DNA from: Parasitella parasitica
Taxonomy: Eukaryota; Mucoromycota; Mucoromycetes; Mucorales; Mucoraceae
Assembly (NCBI GenBank): GCA_025201805.1
Contig: MU619367.1
Span: 26,119-90,118 of the forward strand
DNA length: 64,000 nt
Reading direction: 5' to 3'
A model generated the notes under the pieces. It ran no database searches. It worked only from the letters and a program-made list of their open reading frames with translations, and was not told where the DNA came from. Positions 9,595-21,946 of the stretch are shown in pieces. The position numbers and the translations under genes are program-made. The number at the start of each line of letters is the position of its first letter. Position 1 is the stretch's first letter.

Positions 9595-12168
9595 GCAACA
9601 GCAAACAGGAACAGCCTGAAGACATTCTAGCAGACAGCATTATATTCCAGTTTGAAAAGCCCCCCATTTGGAAGAGAAAACGGTTTCATTTCATCATTGG
9701 TCTGTCTGTGGGCCTAATTGCAGCCTACGGTGCCTCAACAACGCCTGTCGCTCAAACGCATTTGAATGATCTGCAGTCGTATTTATCGTTGCAGTTGTCT
9801 GAGATGGATTGGGAGAGGATTATGCCTGTAACCGATATGGTGGACGAGCTGTTTGGAAATGTGACAAACTTCTTTACGCCTACGCCATCCACCGACCAGC
9901 CGTTCATGCCTGCATTGGAATACAGAGAGACGTTGGACCTGAAACCCCATTTCCCCGTGGTGCTGATTCCAGGCATCATTTCGTCAGGCTTAGAAAGCTG
10001 GGGCACACTCGAAAAATCGAAAAGGTTTTTTAGAAAGAGAATGTGGGGCACTACCAGTAACGTATTCATTGTTTTTTTTTTTCATGTCTGCGATGCTGTT
10101 GATTGATCCGTTTTGCGAAAAGCCATGTTTAGATCCGTTTTACTTGATAAAGAGCTTTGGACAGAGCATCTAAAACTTGATCCCGTCACAGGCTTGGACC
10201 CTCCTGGCATTAAAATCCGGGCTGCTCAAGGTAATATGCAATCGCAGCCTTCACAGACAGACATTCTAAAACACCCAGTGTGTAGGCTTGGATGCTGCTG
10301 ATTATTTCGTAACCGGGTATGTGCATAGTGGGACTCCAACGTAGATTTCTTGCTGATAAACATGTGAATTCTAGTTACTGGATCTGGGCTAAAATCATCG
10401 AAAATCTTGCCTATATCGGCTACGACAACAACAACATGCATCTGGCAAGCTATGACTGGAGACTATCATTTTCGAATCTTGAAATACGAGACCAGTACTT
10501 TTCAAAACTACAATCCATGATTGAAATTTCAAAAAAGAGCTCTGGCGTTTCTGCCGTTATTGTCACACACTCGATGGGTAAAAAAAAAAAAAAAAAAAAA
10601 TTATAGGGTTCAGGTTATTTGACGGTATTAAATATTCCTGATTAGGATCTTCCATGTTTCCCTATTTTTTAAGGTGGGTTCAGAGTCCAGAAGGAGGCAA
10701 TGGAGGCAATGATTGGACAGAAAAGCACATTGCTTCATTTGTCAATATTGCTGGCCCGATGGTGGGCGTACCCAAAGCACTAACTGCCATGTTGTCAGGT
10801 GAGACCAGAGACACAATGTCACTGGGCAGCTTTGGTGCATATCTGCTGGAAAAGTTCTTTTCGCGAAGGGAAAGAGCGTCTCTAATGCGTACGTGGAGTG
10901 GAGGAAGCTCAATGTTACTCAAAGGAGGCGAGACAATCTGGGGTAATCAGACATTTGCTCCTGATGACGAAGCAAATTCTCAACAGCATTCATTTGGAAG
11001 CATATTATCATTCACAAAGACAAGCGAGGGCGAGCCAACTGCGCAGGAAAAGGACCAGAATCATACGGCCAAAAAGATGGTGAATAAAGACATTGACCAG
11101 AATTTCAGTGCGAACGAATCGATGGAGTTGCTGTATTCAGTAGCTTCCCCAGACTACAGTCGTATGCTTAGGTCAAATTACTCTTTCGGTATCACTACAT
11201 CTAAGAAGCAGTTGGAGAAGAACAACAACGATTCTAGAAAGTGGTCGAACCCTTTGGAATCCCAATTGCCAATAGGTATGATAGTATGCTGTATTTGAGC
11301 CATGTATTCCTGACAACTAGCCCTTCCCCCCCCCCGCTTTATGTGCACTCTATTATAGCGCCCAGCATGAAGATCTACTGCTTGTACGGTGTTGGCTTGC
11401 CTACAGAGAGAGGTTATTATTATACCAAAGCCAAAGATGATATCAGCAAGACACATGCAGACTGCGACACAGACTGCGAATTTGACGTTTCAGCCCTATT
11501 AAATGGAGCTGACATCAAGGAAGAGGAATTTATAAATGCAGTCGTGCAAAAATCCATCAAAGAGTCTGGTCAAGATGATAAGCACAGCGACGAAAGCATG
11601 CCACAGTCATCTCCCATTGTAGGTATTTTAGCAAAGACACGGATAGACACATGTATTTAAACATCTTGGTTTTGCACAGTACATTGACGGCGTTATGCAT
11701 GAGCCTGCAAGAGGTGTCGAGATGGGTGTCCGATTTGCAGACGGGTAATGTAAATGTCAATATGCACAATTGCTCGTATTAACGTCAAGTTGTATAGTGA
11801 TGGCACAGTGCCTGTTTTATCATTAGGTTTCATGTGCGCTCCGTCTGGTGGGTGGACTAAACATGCCAATTTGTATAATCCAGGGCGTAGTCCAGTCTTG
11901 CTCAAGGAGTATTTGCACGAGCAAAGCGACAGCAAGTTGGATGTCCGGGGTGGCTCAAGAGCTGGCGATCATGTGGATATTCTTGGTAATTGGGAAATGA
12001 CAGTAAGTCTCCTATCTATTTACTTGATATATCCCCTTATTGACTTTGCACTGTATATAGCTGGATATTTTGCAAATTGTCTCCAACAAGGGCAAAAACA
12101 TTACTGAGCGCATTTTCTCCAACATTGAGCAGTATGCACAAAAAATTAATATCAAGCCATTACCCTAA
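9474..12168 (+). CDS. LRO1: Phospholipid:diacylglycerol acyltransferase (PDAT)
   Basis: Nine exons (9474-10056, 10123-10230, 10286-10316, 10375-10577, 10646-11275, 11359-11618, 11680-11744, 11798-12002, 12061-12168) give 730 residues. A short cytosolic tail with a Ser/Asn repeat and one membrane helix (about 71-88) anchor a lumenal LCAT-type alpha/beta hydrolase. Visible family motifs are FPVVLIPGIISSGLESW, LLDKELW and GYDNNNMHLASYDWRLS. The nucleophile elbow is THSMGS (Ser about 306), with Asp628 in GDGTVP and His685 in GDHVDIL completing the triad. The enzyme moves an acyl chain from phospholipid to diacylglycerol, making triacylglycerol in the ER, which fits an oleaginous mould. The long acidic insert around 400-440 is not conserved. 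Intron 4 carries an A19 run. Confidence 0.93.
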
Positions 12169-12540
12169 TAATAACAAGTACAATTCATTATACATAATAT
12201 TCAATATCAAATGCAAGGGATTTCTTTTGTGTTGTATACATAAACAACATACAAGGGGACATCATACTTGTTTGAAGGAGAATTTCAAGATTTGTTTGAG
12301 AGGTGTGCTTTTTTATTACAGCGCAGAAAAAATCAAGGAGCATATTGGCAACCAGTTTGGTTGACTTGGTAATTTAGTTTGCAATTCACCCCTAAGGTGC
12401 ACCGCAGATTTGTTTTGTGCCATGTTTTATTGTTGTATCTATAGCACAGGACTATCCAAAACGTATCATAAATCTTGTTTATTGCCCTTATAAATCCGTG
12501 TATGTGTGTGGTGTGTACAAATACCCCTTTTTAAGCTCTT

Positions 12541-12583
<43 letters not shown>

Positions 12584-12598
12584 TTCTTCAAGCAACAA
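12169..12598 (+). other. Intergenic promoter region with (TC)n microsatellite
   Basis: No gene. The last 60 bases before the kinesin start (about 12545-12588) are a pyrimidine tract dominated by tandem TC, a common feature of fungal core promoters and 5' UTRs. Confidence 0.6.
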
Positions 12599-14319
12599 AT
12601 GGCAGTATCATCACACAGCGAAGGACCTATTACACCACCTGCCACACCGCTGTGGAATCAATCATCTGCAAAATTCTCATCTAACATACCAGTTCCAATG
12701 AGTCAAGCAACAGCAAACAGCATTAACCATAATTCGTATCCAAGCCCTACAACTTCCTCGTCTAGATCGTCATCCTCTGCATCACTGCGGCCCTCATTTT
12801 CTACACGGTCTACGTCCATTCGAGAAAATGTGCAGGTCATGGTTCGATGCAGGCCTAGATCTGAAAAAGAGCTTGAATATGCCGAAGAGCCTTGCTGGCT
12901 GATTAATCCTGAAGAAGGATTAATCGAGCAAGCAAGATTGAAAGCACCAAACAGCATCCGTGCCTTTTACTATGGTAAGTCTTTTTCATACTATTTGTTT
13001 TGTCTTTGTGTTTTTTAACCTCTGCCCCGCCTTTAGATAATGTAGTTATGGGCACTGATAACGCTCAGGTCTACAAGGCTGGTATTCTTGATCTCGTGAG
13101 GTATGTGTATATTGATTGATCATTTTATTCTTTTTGTTGCTGTAACAAATTGACTAATTTTATATTATTACTGCTAAATTAGATCGGCCATGATGGGCTA
13201 CAATGGTATGCAAGGAATATTATAGCAGCAGTATTCAAATTTTCCCTGATATTAATACACATATAGGCACTGTATTTGCATATGGACAGACAGCGAGTGG
13301 AAAAACTTATGTAAGTTGTGCACCCTAACACTTTTTTTTATTATTTTTTTTTTTTTTTTTGTGCAATTACTATTCATTGTTGTAGTTATATTAAATCATT
13401 AATCATTTTATTATCTTGACCAAAAATAGACAATGGTACTTGACATTTTTCTAATACGAATATGTTTTTAATGATATTAACATTTGATCTGTATTATTAT
13501 TACTTTTAATTCTTGCGATCTTTGAAATGTAATAGATGGGTAAGTGTAGCAATACTTTCAACTGTGAAATCAATTCAACGCTAAACCCGCTTCTCAGGTA
13601 CCGAAAAGGAACCGGGTGTCATACCGCGTGCCGTGGAGGACGTCTTTTCCTACATTGAAGATGTGTGTAATTTTTCACATGTGAAACTATTCATGCAACT
13701 TGATTAATTTGTGTTATATGATAGGATACCAACGGACGAGAATACTTGCTGCGAGTTTCGTACATGGAAATTTACAATGAAAAAATCAAAGACCTTTTGT
13801 GCGTTGAGAATACAAGCCCTGAAATCATCGAGGACAAGGTACGGAGATTTCTCCCATCCCACGATGCATAACTCAGCATTTCTCAATTTACTAGAAAGGC
13901 GTATATGTCCGTAATTTGAAAGAAGTGATCGTCAAGACTTCCAAGGAAGTGATGGACTGCATCAGAGAAGGTGAAGGCAATCGACACATCAGTGCGACTG
14001 ATTACAACGAACGCAGTAGTCGGTCGCACACCATCTTCCAATTGGTAATTGAAAGCCGTTCAAAGGGAATCCCAACGAGCGAAAATAGAGGCGTCCGCTT
14101 ATCTCAATTGGTATGTTGACGACATTAGTTCTAAACTTACATGTTGGAAATTAATTGGGCTCCCCTCGTTTAGAATTTGATCGATTTGGCAGGCTCCGAA
14201 AAGGTTGCCACTGATATCGAACGAAGAAAAGAAGGAGCTTACATCAACAAGAGTTTGCTAACTTTGGGAAACGTCATTTCGAAACTTACAAGCGACGAAC
14301 CGTAAATATTTATACGCCC

Positions 14320-14356
<37 letters not shown>

Positions 14357-16131
14357 CTGAATCACATGAATCCTAAATGTACTGCTCTATAGTGCTTCGC
14401 ATATACCATTCAGAAACTCAAAACTAACCAGAATCCTTCAAGCTGCTTTATCTGGAAATGCCCGCATATCCGTTATCTGTACCATAAACCCTACATTTGC
14501 GTCCAAAGATGAGTCGCTAAACACATTGCGATTTGCTCAACGTGCAAAGCTTGTCAAAACCGCGGCTAAAATGACACGGGTAATTGATCAACTGACTCAA
14601 AGCGCCATCCAAAGGCATGCAAAACTAACAACTTTCGCTGATAGATCCTAGATAACTCCGAGCTCCAAAATTGCTTAATAAAGATTGCAGAGCTGCAGAC
14701 AAAAATGCAAGAAAAAAACGATGTAAGAGGGAGCAGCTAATTTAATTTGACGGCACCAGTTCTTAATTAATGCTGCTTTGTAGCTTGAGGCGGAAACAAG
14801 AGAACGCTTAACCAGTCTGCTAAGTCTGATCCTGACTAGCTCAAAAGATCACGATGACAGCCAAAACAATGAAGGCGATGCAATGGTAATTTTGATATTT
14901 CGCTTGTTTTTCCACAAATCCCATCTAATATGGCCTGTAAAAAAATAAGTATGCTCGGCTATCAAATATCACATCTGATGATTTGAAAAATGATGCAACC
15001 ATGCGCGATGTCGTCGCTCGATGTGAACAAGGGATTGCAGCCCAAGTCATCGCACACGACAAACAGATGGCCAAAATGACGACATCTTTAGAGTCAATGC
15101 AAGACATGCTCAATGTCATGGAAGCCGCTCATGATAAGCAGCAAGATGCCCTTGCCCGACGAGACGTCCAGATCGATAAACTAAAGCAAGAGCTATCAAA
15201 TGCAAAGGCGAGCATGATGATGAGGCCTTCAAAAATACCTATGGGACCACCACCAACAGCAGCAGTGCCATCTTCCCCATCGTCTTCAACCGCCTCGAAA
15301 AAGCCTGTTAGCAGCAATAAAAAAGCAGCTGCCACACCAGCACAGTCAAACGTGAATGATTTGGCACCTGCTATTGCCTTGGCAACACAAAAAATCACTG
15401 ATGCCATCTCCAGTGCGTTGCAAATGGACAGATACAATAGCGAGGATGACGACGAGTATGATATGCTGTCAGCATCGTCAACTGATCCATTGTCCAACAA
15501 TGCGAGTATTTCAGAGGCCATTGGCTCAGTTCTTAAAAAAGTAATTCTTTCGTCCGCAAACAGCATGTCGCAAGAGGATATCGAGTGCGATACAACTACA
15601 ATTACAAACGCCATCCAGAATGCAGTCAAGAACGCTGTCCACAATGAAACCGTTTCGTCCCTATCCGTAGCCCCCAGCAGCGATTTTACGCCCATTCACG
15701 AAGCCGTGTCATTTGTTCATTCTATGTCTAGTGAATTTATGATGGGATCTGCCGTATTCATCGACGAACCTGAAAAAGGCGAACAAGGCGAACAAGACAA
15801 ACAAGGCAAACAAGGCAAACAAGGCGAACAAGGCGTGCCAGCGCTTGTGCAGCATGACCGACAGTCAGCTCGATTTGTCGCAGGTGATTCATCCGACTCG
15901 AGCGATGCCGACGACTCTGCTGACCCACAAGAGATTTCGTTGATGAAAGAGCGTGTCCAGCATGTTTTGGACACTAACGAAACTGGGGAAATGCACCCCA
16001 AAGAGGTAGTATTGGAGACTCAGCACTACGAGCCGTACGCTGCATCCATCGAACAACCCTCTATTTTGCCCATCTTATTCAACAGATGGACGCTTTTTAT
16101 GGCTGTTGTGTACGTTTTATCACAATACTAA
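12599..16131 (+). CDS. Kinesin-7 (CENP-E-like) motor protein
   Basis: Fourteen exons (12599-12974, 13037-13100, 13183-13205, 13267-13310, 13430-13435, 13536-13539, 13598-13662, 13725-13838, 13895-14110, 14174-14301, 14393-14579, 14645-14722, 14784-14885, 14950-16131) encode 862 residues. A Ser-rich leader is followed by an N-terminal motor (about 78-410) with P-loop GQTASGKT (161-168), TYTMMG, switch I NERSSRSH, switch II DLAGSEK and the neck-side [14 protein letters not shown]. The TYTMMG and [10 protein letters not shown] wording is typical of CENP-E/Kip2-type kinesin-7. Coiled coil follows (about 410-560), then an acidic low-complexity tail with GEQ/GKQ repeats and a final hydrophobic stretch [19 protein letters not shown]. 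Exons 5 and 6 are only 6 and 4 nt. The role is probably plus-end directed microtubule transport. Confidence 0.9.
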
Positions 16132-16301
16132 GCTTATTGACTATACTACTATATCCTCTCTCTCTCTCTCTTCTCCCCCCCCCCCCCACAATTCACTTGT
16201 AAATAACATGACTATAACCTAATCATTGCAGCATAAAATAAATCTCTTCCTCTCCATTGCTACATTAATGAATTTAACATGTAATATAAAGATAGATTTT
16301 A

Positions 16302-17012
16302 TTAACAAAAAGTAACGGTAAAGCTCTCAGCTTCGCATTCATATGTCGAATCTTGGTCGTCGTACGCAAAGCTGTACGCATCAGGACATTGCGATTTGAC
16401 AAACGACGAGCGGGTGCTTGCTTTACAAGTTGACGGGCTATTGTTGCTGCCAGTGCAACAGTCTTCCGAAGACCCTGTCTTTGAGCAAGCACTCTGGCAA
16501 GCTACGACGTTGCCGGTAGCGTCAGTGACAGCAAACTCCTTTGGACAGTCTGAAAGGGCGCATTGCGGTGTCCCGCATGTGTAGCCGTTGGGCGTAGCAC
16601 CGCCGCTGGGAGCAATAGACATTGCCATGTTGTAGCCGTCCACCAGACTGATGTCGTAATAATCTTTACCGCCTGCACCCTTAAAGAAGAATTCTGCAAG
16701 GGTAGCAGGGTCGGTTGCACCAGGAACACCACACTTGCTTGTATCTTTACCGGCAGAACCAGAACAATGATAGCGGGCCCAAACTCGCCCGCCCCACGAA
16801 TCGGATTGACTGAAGCTGTTGCTAGCCGATGGAGTCAAATCAAAACTCTGTTCCGGTAAGCTAGCACTCACGCCATTAGTGAGCACGCCGACTGTAATAA
16901 CGTTGCCACAGTTGTTCTTTACCGTGATTGACTTGTCGGCCTGTGAAAAAGGGACAATAGCAATGATCGCACATGCAACCATCCACGCACTGACAAAATT
17001 AGAGCGTAACAT
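16302..17012 (-). CDS. Thaumatin-like secreted protein
   Basis: An intronless gene of 236 residues. A signal peptide (about 1-25, MLRSNFVSAWMVACAIIAIV) precedes a thaumatin fold: ITVKNNCGNVITVGV, WGGRVWARYHCS (the family G-R-x-W-x-R-x-x-C), the acidic strand FFFKGAGGKDYYDISLVDGYN, CGTPQCALSDCPKE and the end DAYSFAYDDQDSTYEC. About 16 cysteines fit eight disulphides. Family members bind or cut beta-1,3-glucan or are osmotin-like; enzymatic activity here is not proven. Its 3' end faces the kinesin gene 171 nt away. A mononucleotide C run (about 16177-16189) lies between them. Confidence 0.92.
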   Translation of the reverse strand: MLRSNFVSAWMVACAIIAIVPFSQADKSITVKNNCGNVITVGVLTNGVSASLPEQSFDLTPSASNSFSQSDSWGGRVWARYHCSGSAGKDTSKCGVPGATDPATLAEFFFKGAGGKDYYDISLVDGYNMAMSIAPSGGATPNGYTCGTPQCALSDCPKEFAVTDATGNVVACQSACSKTGSSEDCCTGSNNSPSTCKASTRSSFVKSQCPDAYSFAYDDQDSTYECEAESFTVTFC

Positions 17013-17206
17013 TTAAAGAAGAAAAAAGCAAAGAAGAAACGGATCTCTGTTTCCGTTTGCAAAAAAAAAAAAAAAAAAACGTCTGCTACTTTTTGACTTT
17101 CATGGGTCTTTTTTTTTATCGCCTGTGAAAGCATTGACATGTCAAGTGTAAGAATAACCCTGAATTAGCTTGGTAAAAGTGAAACCCTTCCCCAAAGTGT
17201 TTATTG

Positions 17207-19720
17207 TTAAAAGTAGTCCAGATCGAGCTCGATTGTGCATGGCTCGCTCTTGATGCTTTCGTTCGAGGAGCATTTCGACCCCATGTCATCGTTATGGCTA
17301 CCTGCTGCTGTGGGTGCTGGCTTGTATGAAAATATGCTCCATCCGCCGTCTGCGTTCGGGTCGTCCATCAAGGCCTCGTCAACCATAGCTTGGTATACCA
17401 TTTCGTTGTGTCCAATTTTATGCGCATTCAAAAATTGCAGCATATCCTTTTCCAGCTGGCTTTCATCAAACGATCGTCTCGTTGGTGTTGTTTGATACAA
17501 GCGCAGTAGTAAAACGAGACATGCCCTACTGACGTACACAAGCGCCGGCGATCTTCCGTATTCGGACACGTTGGACTATTCCATGTGTAAATAAAAAGTT
17601 AGTGAGATCCAAAAATGACAGGCGAAAAGAACAGCTTACACTAAACATATGCTTTGCGCTCATAAAGTGGTATAGATACGGCCGAAAGAAACAATCAAAC
17701 TTTTCCTCTGATTCGGATGATGACTTGAACCAGCTCTGAAACAGCTGCAGAATAGCCACTGCAGCCTGAGATGTGTGCAGAATCGCTTCATTTTCGTCAG
17801 GCGTCAATGCCCGTTCACCCTGGTGGTTTGCTGAGGGCAGCAATGCTCTGTACATGGTAATCCAACATTGACAGTAGTCCAGCAAGATGCAGAAATAGTT
17901 GCGTCTCTTCCACACCGATGCATCTGGCGGCAACGCTACTTGGTTTTGATTGCCAAATTGCAAGTGCTTGGGCAAAGAGTGGTAGTGTTGCAACAGCTTT
18001 TCTCTGAAATGGTTGACTAGAGCTCTAGGGCGCATTCTGCGAGATTCCTCAGAAATAGAGCCTGCTAATTTTCGTATTTGGATCAGGCTGATAGCGAACG
18101 TTGCTTGGTCTAGCTCAACAGTGTTGAATTCCGGCAGTAGTGTGGGCAGTTCAATCGAGACTTGATGCAGCTTAATGGTAGATAGCTGGTCGTGGAAGAG
18201 ATGCGAGACCATGCTGTCGTAAAACCACACTGTCCAGAATATTCGCTTTGACTGTTCCCTCTCAAACGGTGATTTGCAAGACAGGTAGCCTTCAGGACGA
18301 TGCAAGTTCAGCATAAAGCACATGCGAATGGCAATACCAATATGCAGAAACGCCCGTCTCACCCTCCCCAAGTCCAAATCATAGGTGATAAGTAATGTAC
18401 GCTGGTGAATGTTAGAGAGGTTCGCTGGCTCGTCGATGCCAAGCAAGTCGTGTGAGTGGTTATAAAACCTGTTTCCCAGCTCCCGAAAGTTCTGTATCTG
18501 CGTGAGGTGGGGATGGTAAATGCAGCAGTGAGGTACAGAGTGTGAGAACACAGAGGACAGGACCAAAGGCTTCAGCTGCCCTTGTCGGTAGTGGTTTTCA
18601 AAGCGGGAGGGGCTCACAAGCGTTGGAAATCCACATTTGTGATGCTGATGGATTATGCGGGTCTTGACGTCCGTCGATAGATACTGCTCATCGCTTGTGC
18701 CGCCGGACGTCTCGGCCGAGCTTTTGCTGCCAAACGACTTGGTGTAGCGATTCAGGCTTTCAAATAAAGTAAAGGTATGCTCTTTCTGGTCCAATTCGTC
18801 TGCGTAATTGGTAATCGAGGGTCTTTTGTTGAATAAAGATGGGGTATTATGCAGCGAATTCAAACATATGTCGACTCGGGAAATGTAGTTCAACTGCTGT
18901 GGAAGTGCATTTGGCTGTTTGTACAACGGGTTTCCTTTGGTGTCGTAGATTGTTTTCACAGTGTTCCGCAGTGTCTCACTGAGATCTTCAAAATTCTTGA
19001 TTGTCGTAAAAATAGACTTTATGCCGTCCGTGTTTTCGATCACTGGCCAGCCGGTTCCAATCGCCCAGTCGTACACACTAGGGCCGTCATAGTCTTTGCT
19101 ATTTTCCAGCACCCGAGGTATGATAGTGTTTGTTGGCTGTGAACTTGGGTGAGGAGGCTGTTGTAGTTGTGCTACATGGTGTTGCACGGGTGGCTGTATC
19201 ATTCTGGGTATAGTCGACCGATAATCTTGCTCAAGGGAAGTGACAAACGAGGTGAGCCAGCCTACTTGATTCTCTAGTTCATCCAGCCTCTGCCGCATTG
19301 ACACATTGTCCAGGCGAAGTGCGTGATTGCTGTACTGGCAGTTGTGTCTGTCTTTACATTGGCCGCATATAGGCTTTCCTCTATCACAGCCGACTCGTCT
19401 TTCACGACATCTAAAAAGCATGGTTTAGTAAAGATTTTAATATAAACAACATGTATCGTACTTGTCACATGCATAGCCTACATGCTGTCTCTTTTTCTTT
19501 TTAGGCTGAGGTTCGTCTTGTTGCTGCTGTGATGGTGGCTGTGATGGTGGCTGTGATGGTTGCGGTGGTTGCGGTAGCTCTTGAGGGATTGCTCTTTGTA
19601 GCTGCTGCTGCTGTTGCTGCTGCTGCTGATTGTTGTGTGTGTTCAAAGTCATAACTGATGAAGAAGAGGATGAAGTATCGAATGGACTGGACGCACGCTG
19701 CTGATGTTGATAGTGATGTG

Positions 19721-19754
<34 letters not shown>

Positions 19755-19826
19755 ATTTGAATATTGAATATAAACAAAAGGACGGACCTGTTTTTGCATC
19801 GAAATATCATCAAAATACATGGACAA
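17207..19826 (-). CDS. Zn2Cys6 fungal-specific transcription factor
   Basis: Three exons (19826-19462, 19410-17640, 17575-17207) encode 834 residues. The N-terminus is Ser- and Gln-rich (Q9 and PPSQPP repeats), then a basic KKKKR and the binuclear cluster YACDKCRERRVGCDRGKPIC with GQCKDRHNC. The six cysteines have spacing C-2-C-6-C-6-C-2-C-5-C, slightly short in the last loop. A coiled linker (MRQRLDELENQVGWLTSF) suggests dimer binding. The middle region NRFYNHSHDLLGIDEPANLS ... RRAFLHIGIAIRMCFMLNLH, SKRIFWTVWFYDSMVSHLF is the fungal_trans regulatory domain. The protein ends in an acidic segment, possibly activating. The intron at 19411-19461 splits the zinc cluster. Target genes cannot be told from sequence. 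Confidence 0.92.
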
Positions 19827-21132
19827 TTCTATTTACACACTATTTAACACAAAATTAAAAGGAAACAAAGAAAGGAAAAAAGCTTTTTTCTTGTACATGA
19901 AAGAATACATGTTTCTGTGTAACGAGTAATTATGTTACAGCAAAGCTTGTGTGCTTCGAGGTCTGCTGGTCATCCCTTTTGCTCGTGGTTTGCAAGCAGC
20001 AAATGACGCAAGAGTGCTTTATTGGGAGGAATACACCATAATTGCGAATGAACAAACACTGCTCCAACTTGGCATATGCGAAAGATTGACACCTTTACTA
20101 AAGACCAGCATGTATCCCTGTGGTGACACACACCTTTGATTTGGAGTGGTCATTGTTCCTCTCTAGTACCCAAGAGCTATGACCATGTTTTAATATCAGA
20201 CATGTACGCTAATGTATCATACACATCAATATACATAAAAAGGTTGGGCTTCAAAATAGAACAAACAAAAGTGAATAGAAGCAGAGTGGCCTTATTGCCA
20301 AAAGAACAGCAGCTTTCAACATGGTTCAACTCTATCTATCCCCAAAGCATACATATTCATTTCCAATCGAGCACAATTATAACTTTAACTCAAACTCTAT
20401 TAATAACACTAATGTCTCTTTTCTGCACAACAAACATTATAGCTATGAAGAGGCTTTTATCGCTTTGGCTGCAATCGCAAGATATTTCAAGCGGGTCAAG
20501 AGCACCAAAGCTAATGAAGTCAGCATACTCTAAGCTACGCAACTCCTAGCATTATGTGAGAGAATACCTGTAAAATAATAGTACATGCAAAATAATGCCT
20601 GATAATTCCAAACTATTGCTTATAATCTGTTGATTACGCAAGGAGACAATAGTTGTATTCAATCAATACAAAATGCCAAGCGAACTATTCCACCTTCAAA
20701 CGTAATTCGTCATCCATAAAAGAGCAGAACAAGAGCCCATTACTATAGAATCCCAGATTAGCTAATGATAATAAATCCTCATGCAATAAATGTGTTACCT
20801 TATGCTTGAAGTATGTATCAGATGGCATTGACGAAAGAGCAATTATATAATGCATTTATATAACTGATGTGGGTTGTGTGATTCATTCAACAAGTTGTAG
20901 CCAAAATCTTCAGCTTTTGCACATAACTTTTGATACTCAACATCAACCATTATAATGGTAACAAGTATAAAGCATTTGTTATTTTATTTATTACAGAGAT
21001 GTATAGGTATTTATATACAACCCATTGGCTTGGTGCTATATCAACTGAGCTTGTTCACTATCATTTGAAAAGGTAACAATCTTGATGAAACAAATGTAAT
21101 TCCTTTTATGCACTCTATTCTATTGGTATTAG
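19827..21132. other. Gene-free interval
   Basis: I recognise no gene in 1.3 kb. The region is the promoter side of the Zn2Cys6 gene and the 3' side of the membrane protein. A 70-codon plus-strand frame ending near 20533 (HYSYEEAFIALAAIARYFKR) has a helix-like look but no start context, exon partner or family match, so I leave it as non-coding. Confidence 0.5.
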
Positions 21133-21946
21133 CTATGATGGCGTCTTAATAGCAGCAGCCTCCTCATCTACAGCAGGCATTTCACTAGCCCAACTCTCTA
21201 CAGTAATTAAAAACAACACTAGAGAATATATCTTGGTGTGTTTTACTACTGGATCGCTGCTTACGCTTTTTGAGGGTGATTTGGCGCGAAAGCTGAAGGA
21301 AAACGGGATATTAAGGATACCAAGCAATACCATTGTCATTACTGCACTTGTCTCCAACACATATAGATTCTGCTTGCTCTCACTGTCTATATTTTTAACG
21401 AAATAAAAAAAACATGCTTATGGAAGGCCAAAAATCAAATGTTTGACTTACAGTAACTAGCATAGTCGGCTTTCAAGTAAAATCCAGTGGTTCCGACCCT
21501 GAAAAAAAATGCAAACAGTTCCAATATCATAAGAGTTAGTGAGAATTGAGTAGCGATTATGTTTGGTCTATCAGATGTTGAAGTTTTGGAACGACCGCAT
21601 AAGCAAGATAATCCCATGGGAGCTACTACTACTGAAAGGATGATTGCCTCCTGTATACATAAATGTCTGAATAAGTATTCAATTGGAGATGTATTTAGTG
21701 TTGTGTCTATATTTACTTGAGCCATTACGATAGAAGGATAGTTTCCTTGCTTTAAAAATCCATCAATAGCCACTATTTACCAATCGCTTTAGTATTACTT
21801 GTTTGGATGCACTTTACACTGATAATACTCTTACTTGCCGATAATACAAGACTCGTAAAACAGCCAAACAGAACGCCCAAGCTAGTGACAATGACAAAAA
21901 GAGGGTTTTTCCATGGCAAGTATTTAATGCTGATGAATTTGGGCAT
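21133..21946 (-). CDS. Predicted small multi-pass membrane protein
   Basis: Three exons (21946-21835, 21772-21452, 21386-21133) joined at consensus gtaag donors give 228 residues. I do not recognise the family. Four to five hydrophobic segments are visible: PLFVIVTSLGVLFGCFTSLV, CIQEAIILSVVVAPMGLSCL, FSLTLMILELFAFFFRVGTT, MTMVLLGILNIPFSFSF and YSLVLFLITVESW. The C-terminus is short, acidic and Ala-rich (AVDEEAAAIKTPS). Layout and length resemble MARVEL or tetraspan proteins, but no signature residues are seen, so this is only a shape comparison. A further upstream exon is possible because MPKFISIKYL is an internal-looking start. Confidence 0.55.

Noticed and set aside
15129-15695. 188-codon open frame antisense to the last kinesin exon
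   Set aside because: It mirrors Ala/Ser-rich low-complexity coding sequence on the plus strand; no start context, motif or exon partner.
21773-21785. Apparent 8-nt intron gtaaatag in the unknown membrane protein gene
   Set aside because: A normal 62-nt intron with a better donor (gtaagag at 21834) ends at the same acceptor and gives the same downstream frame.
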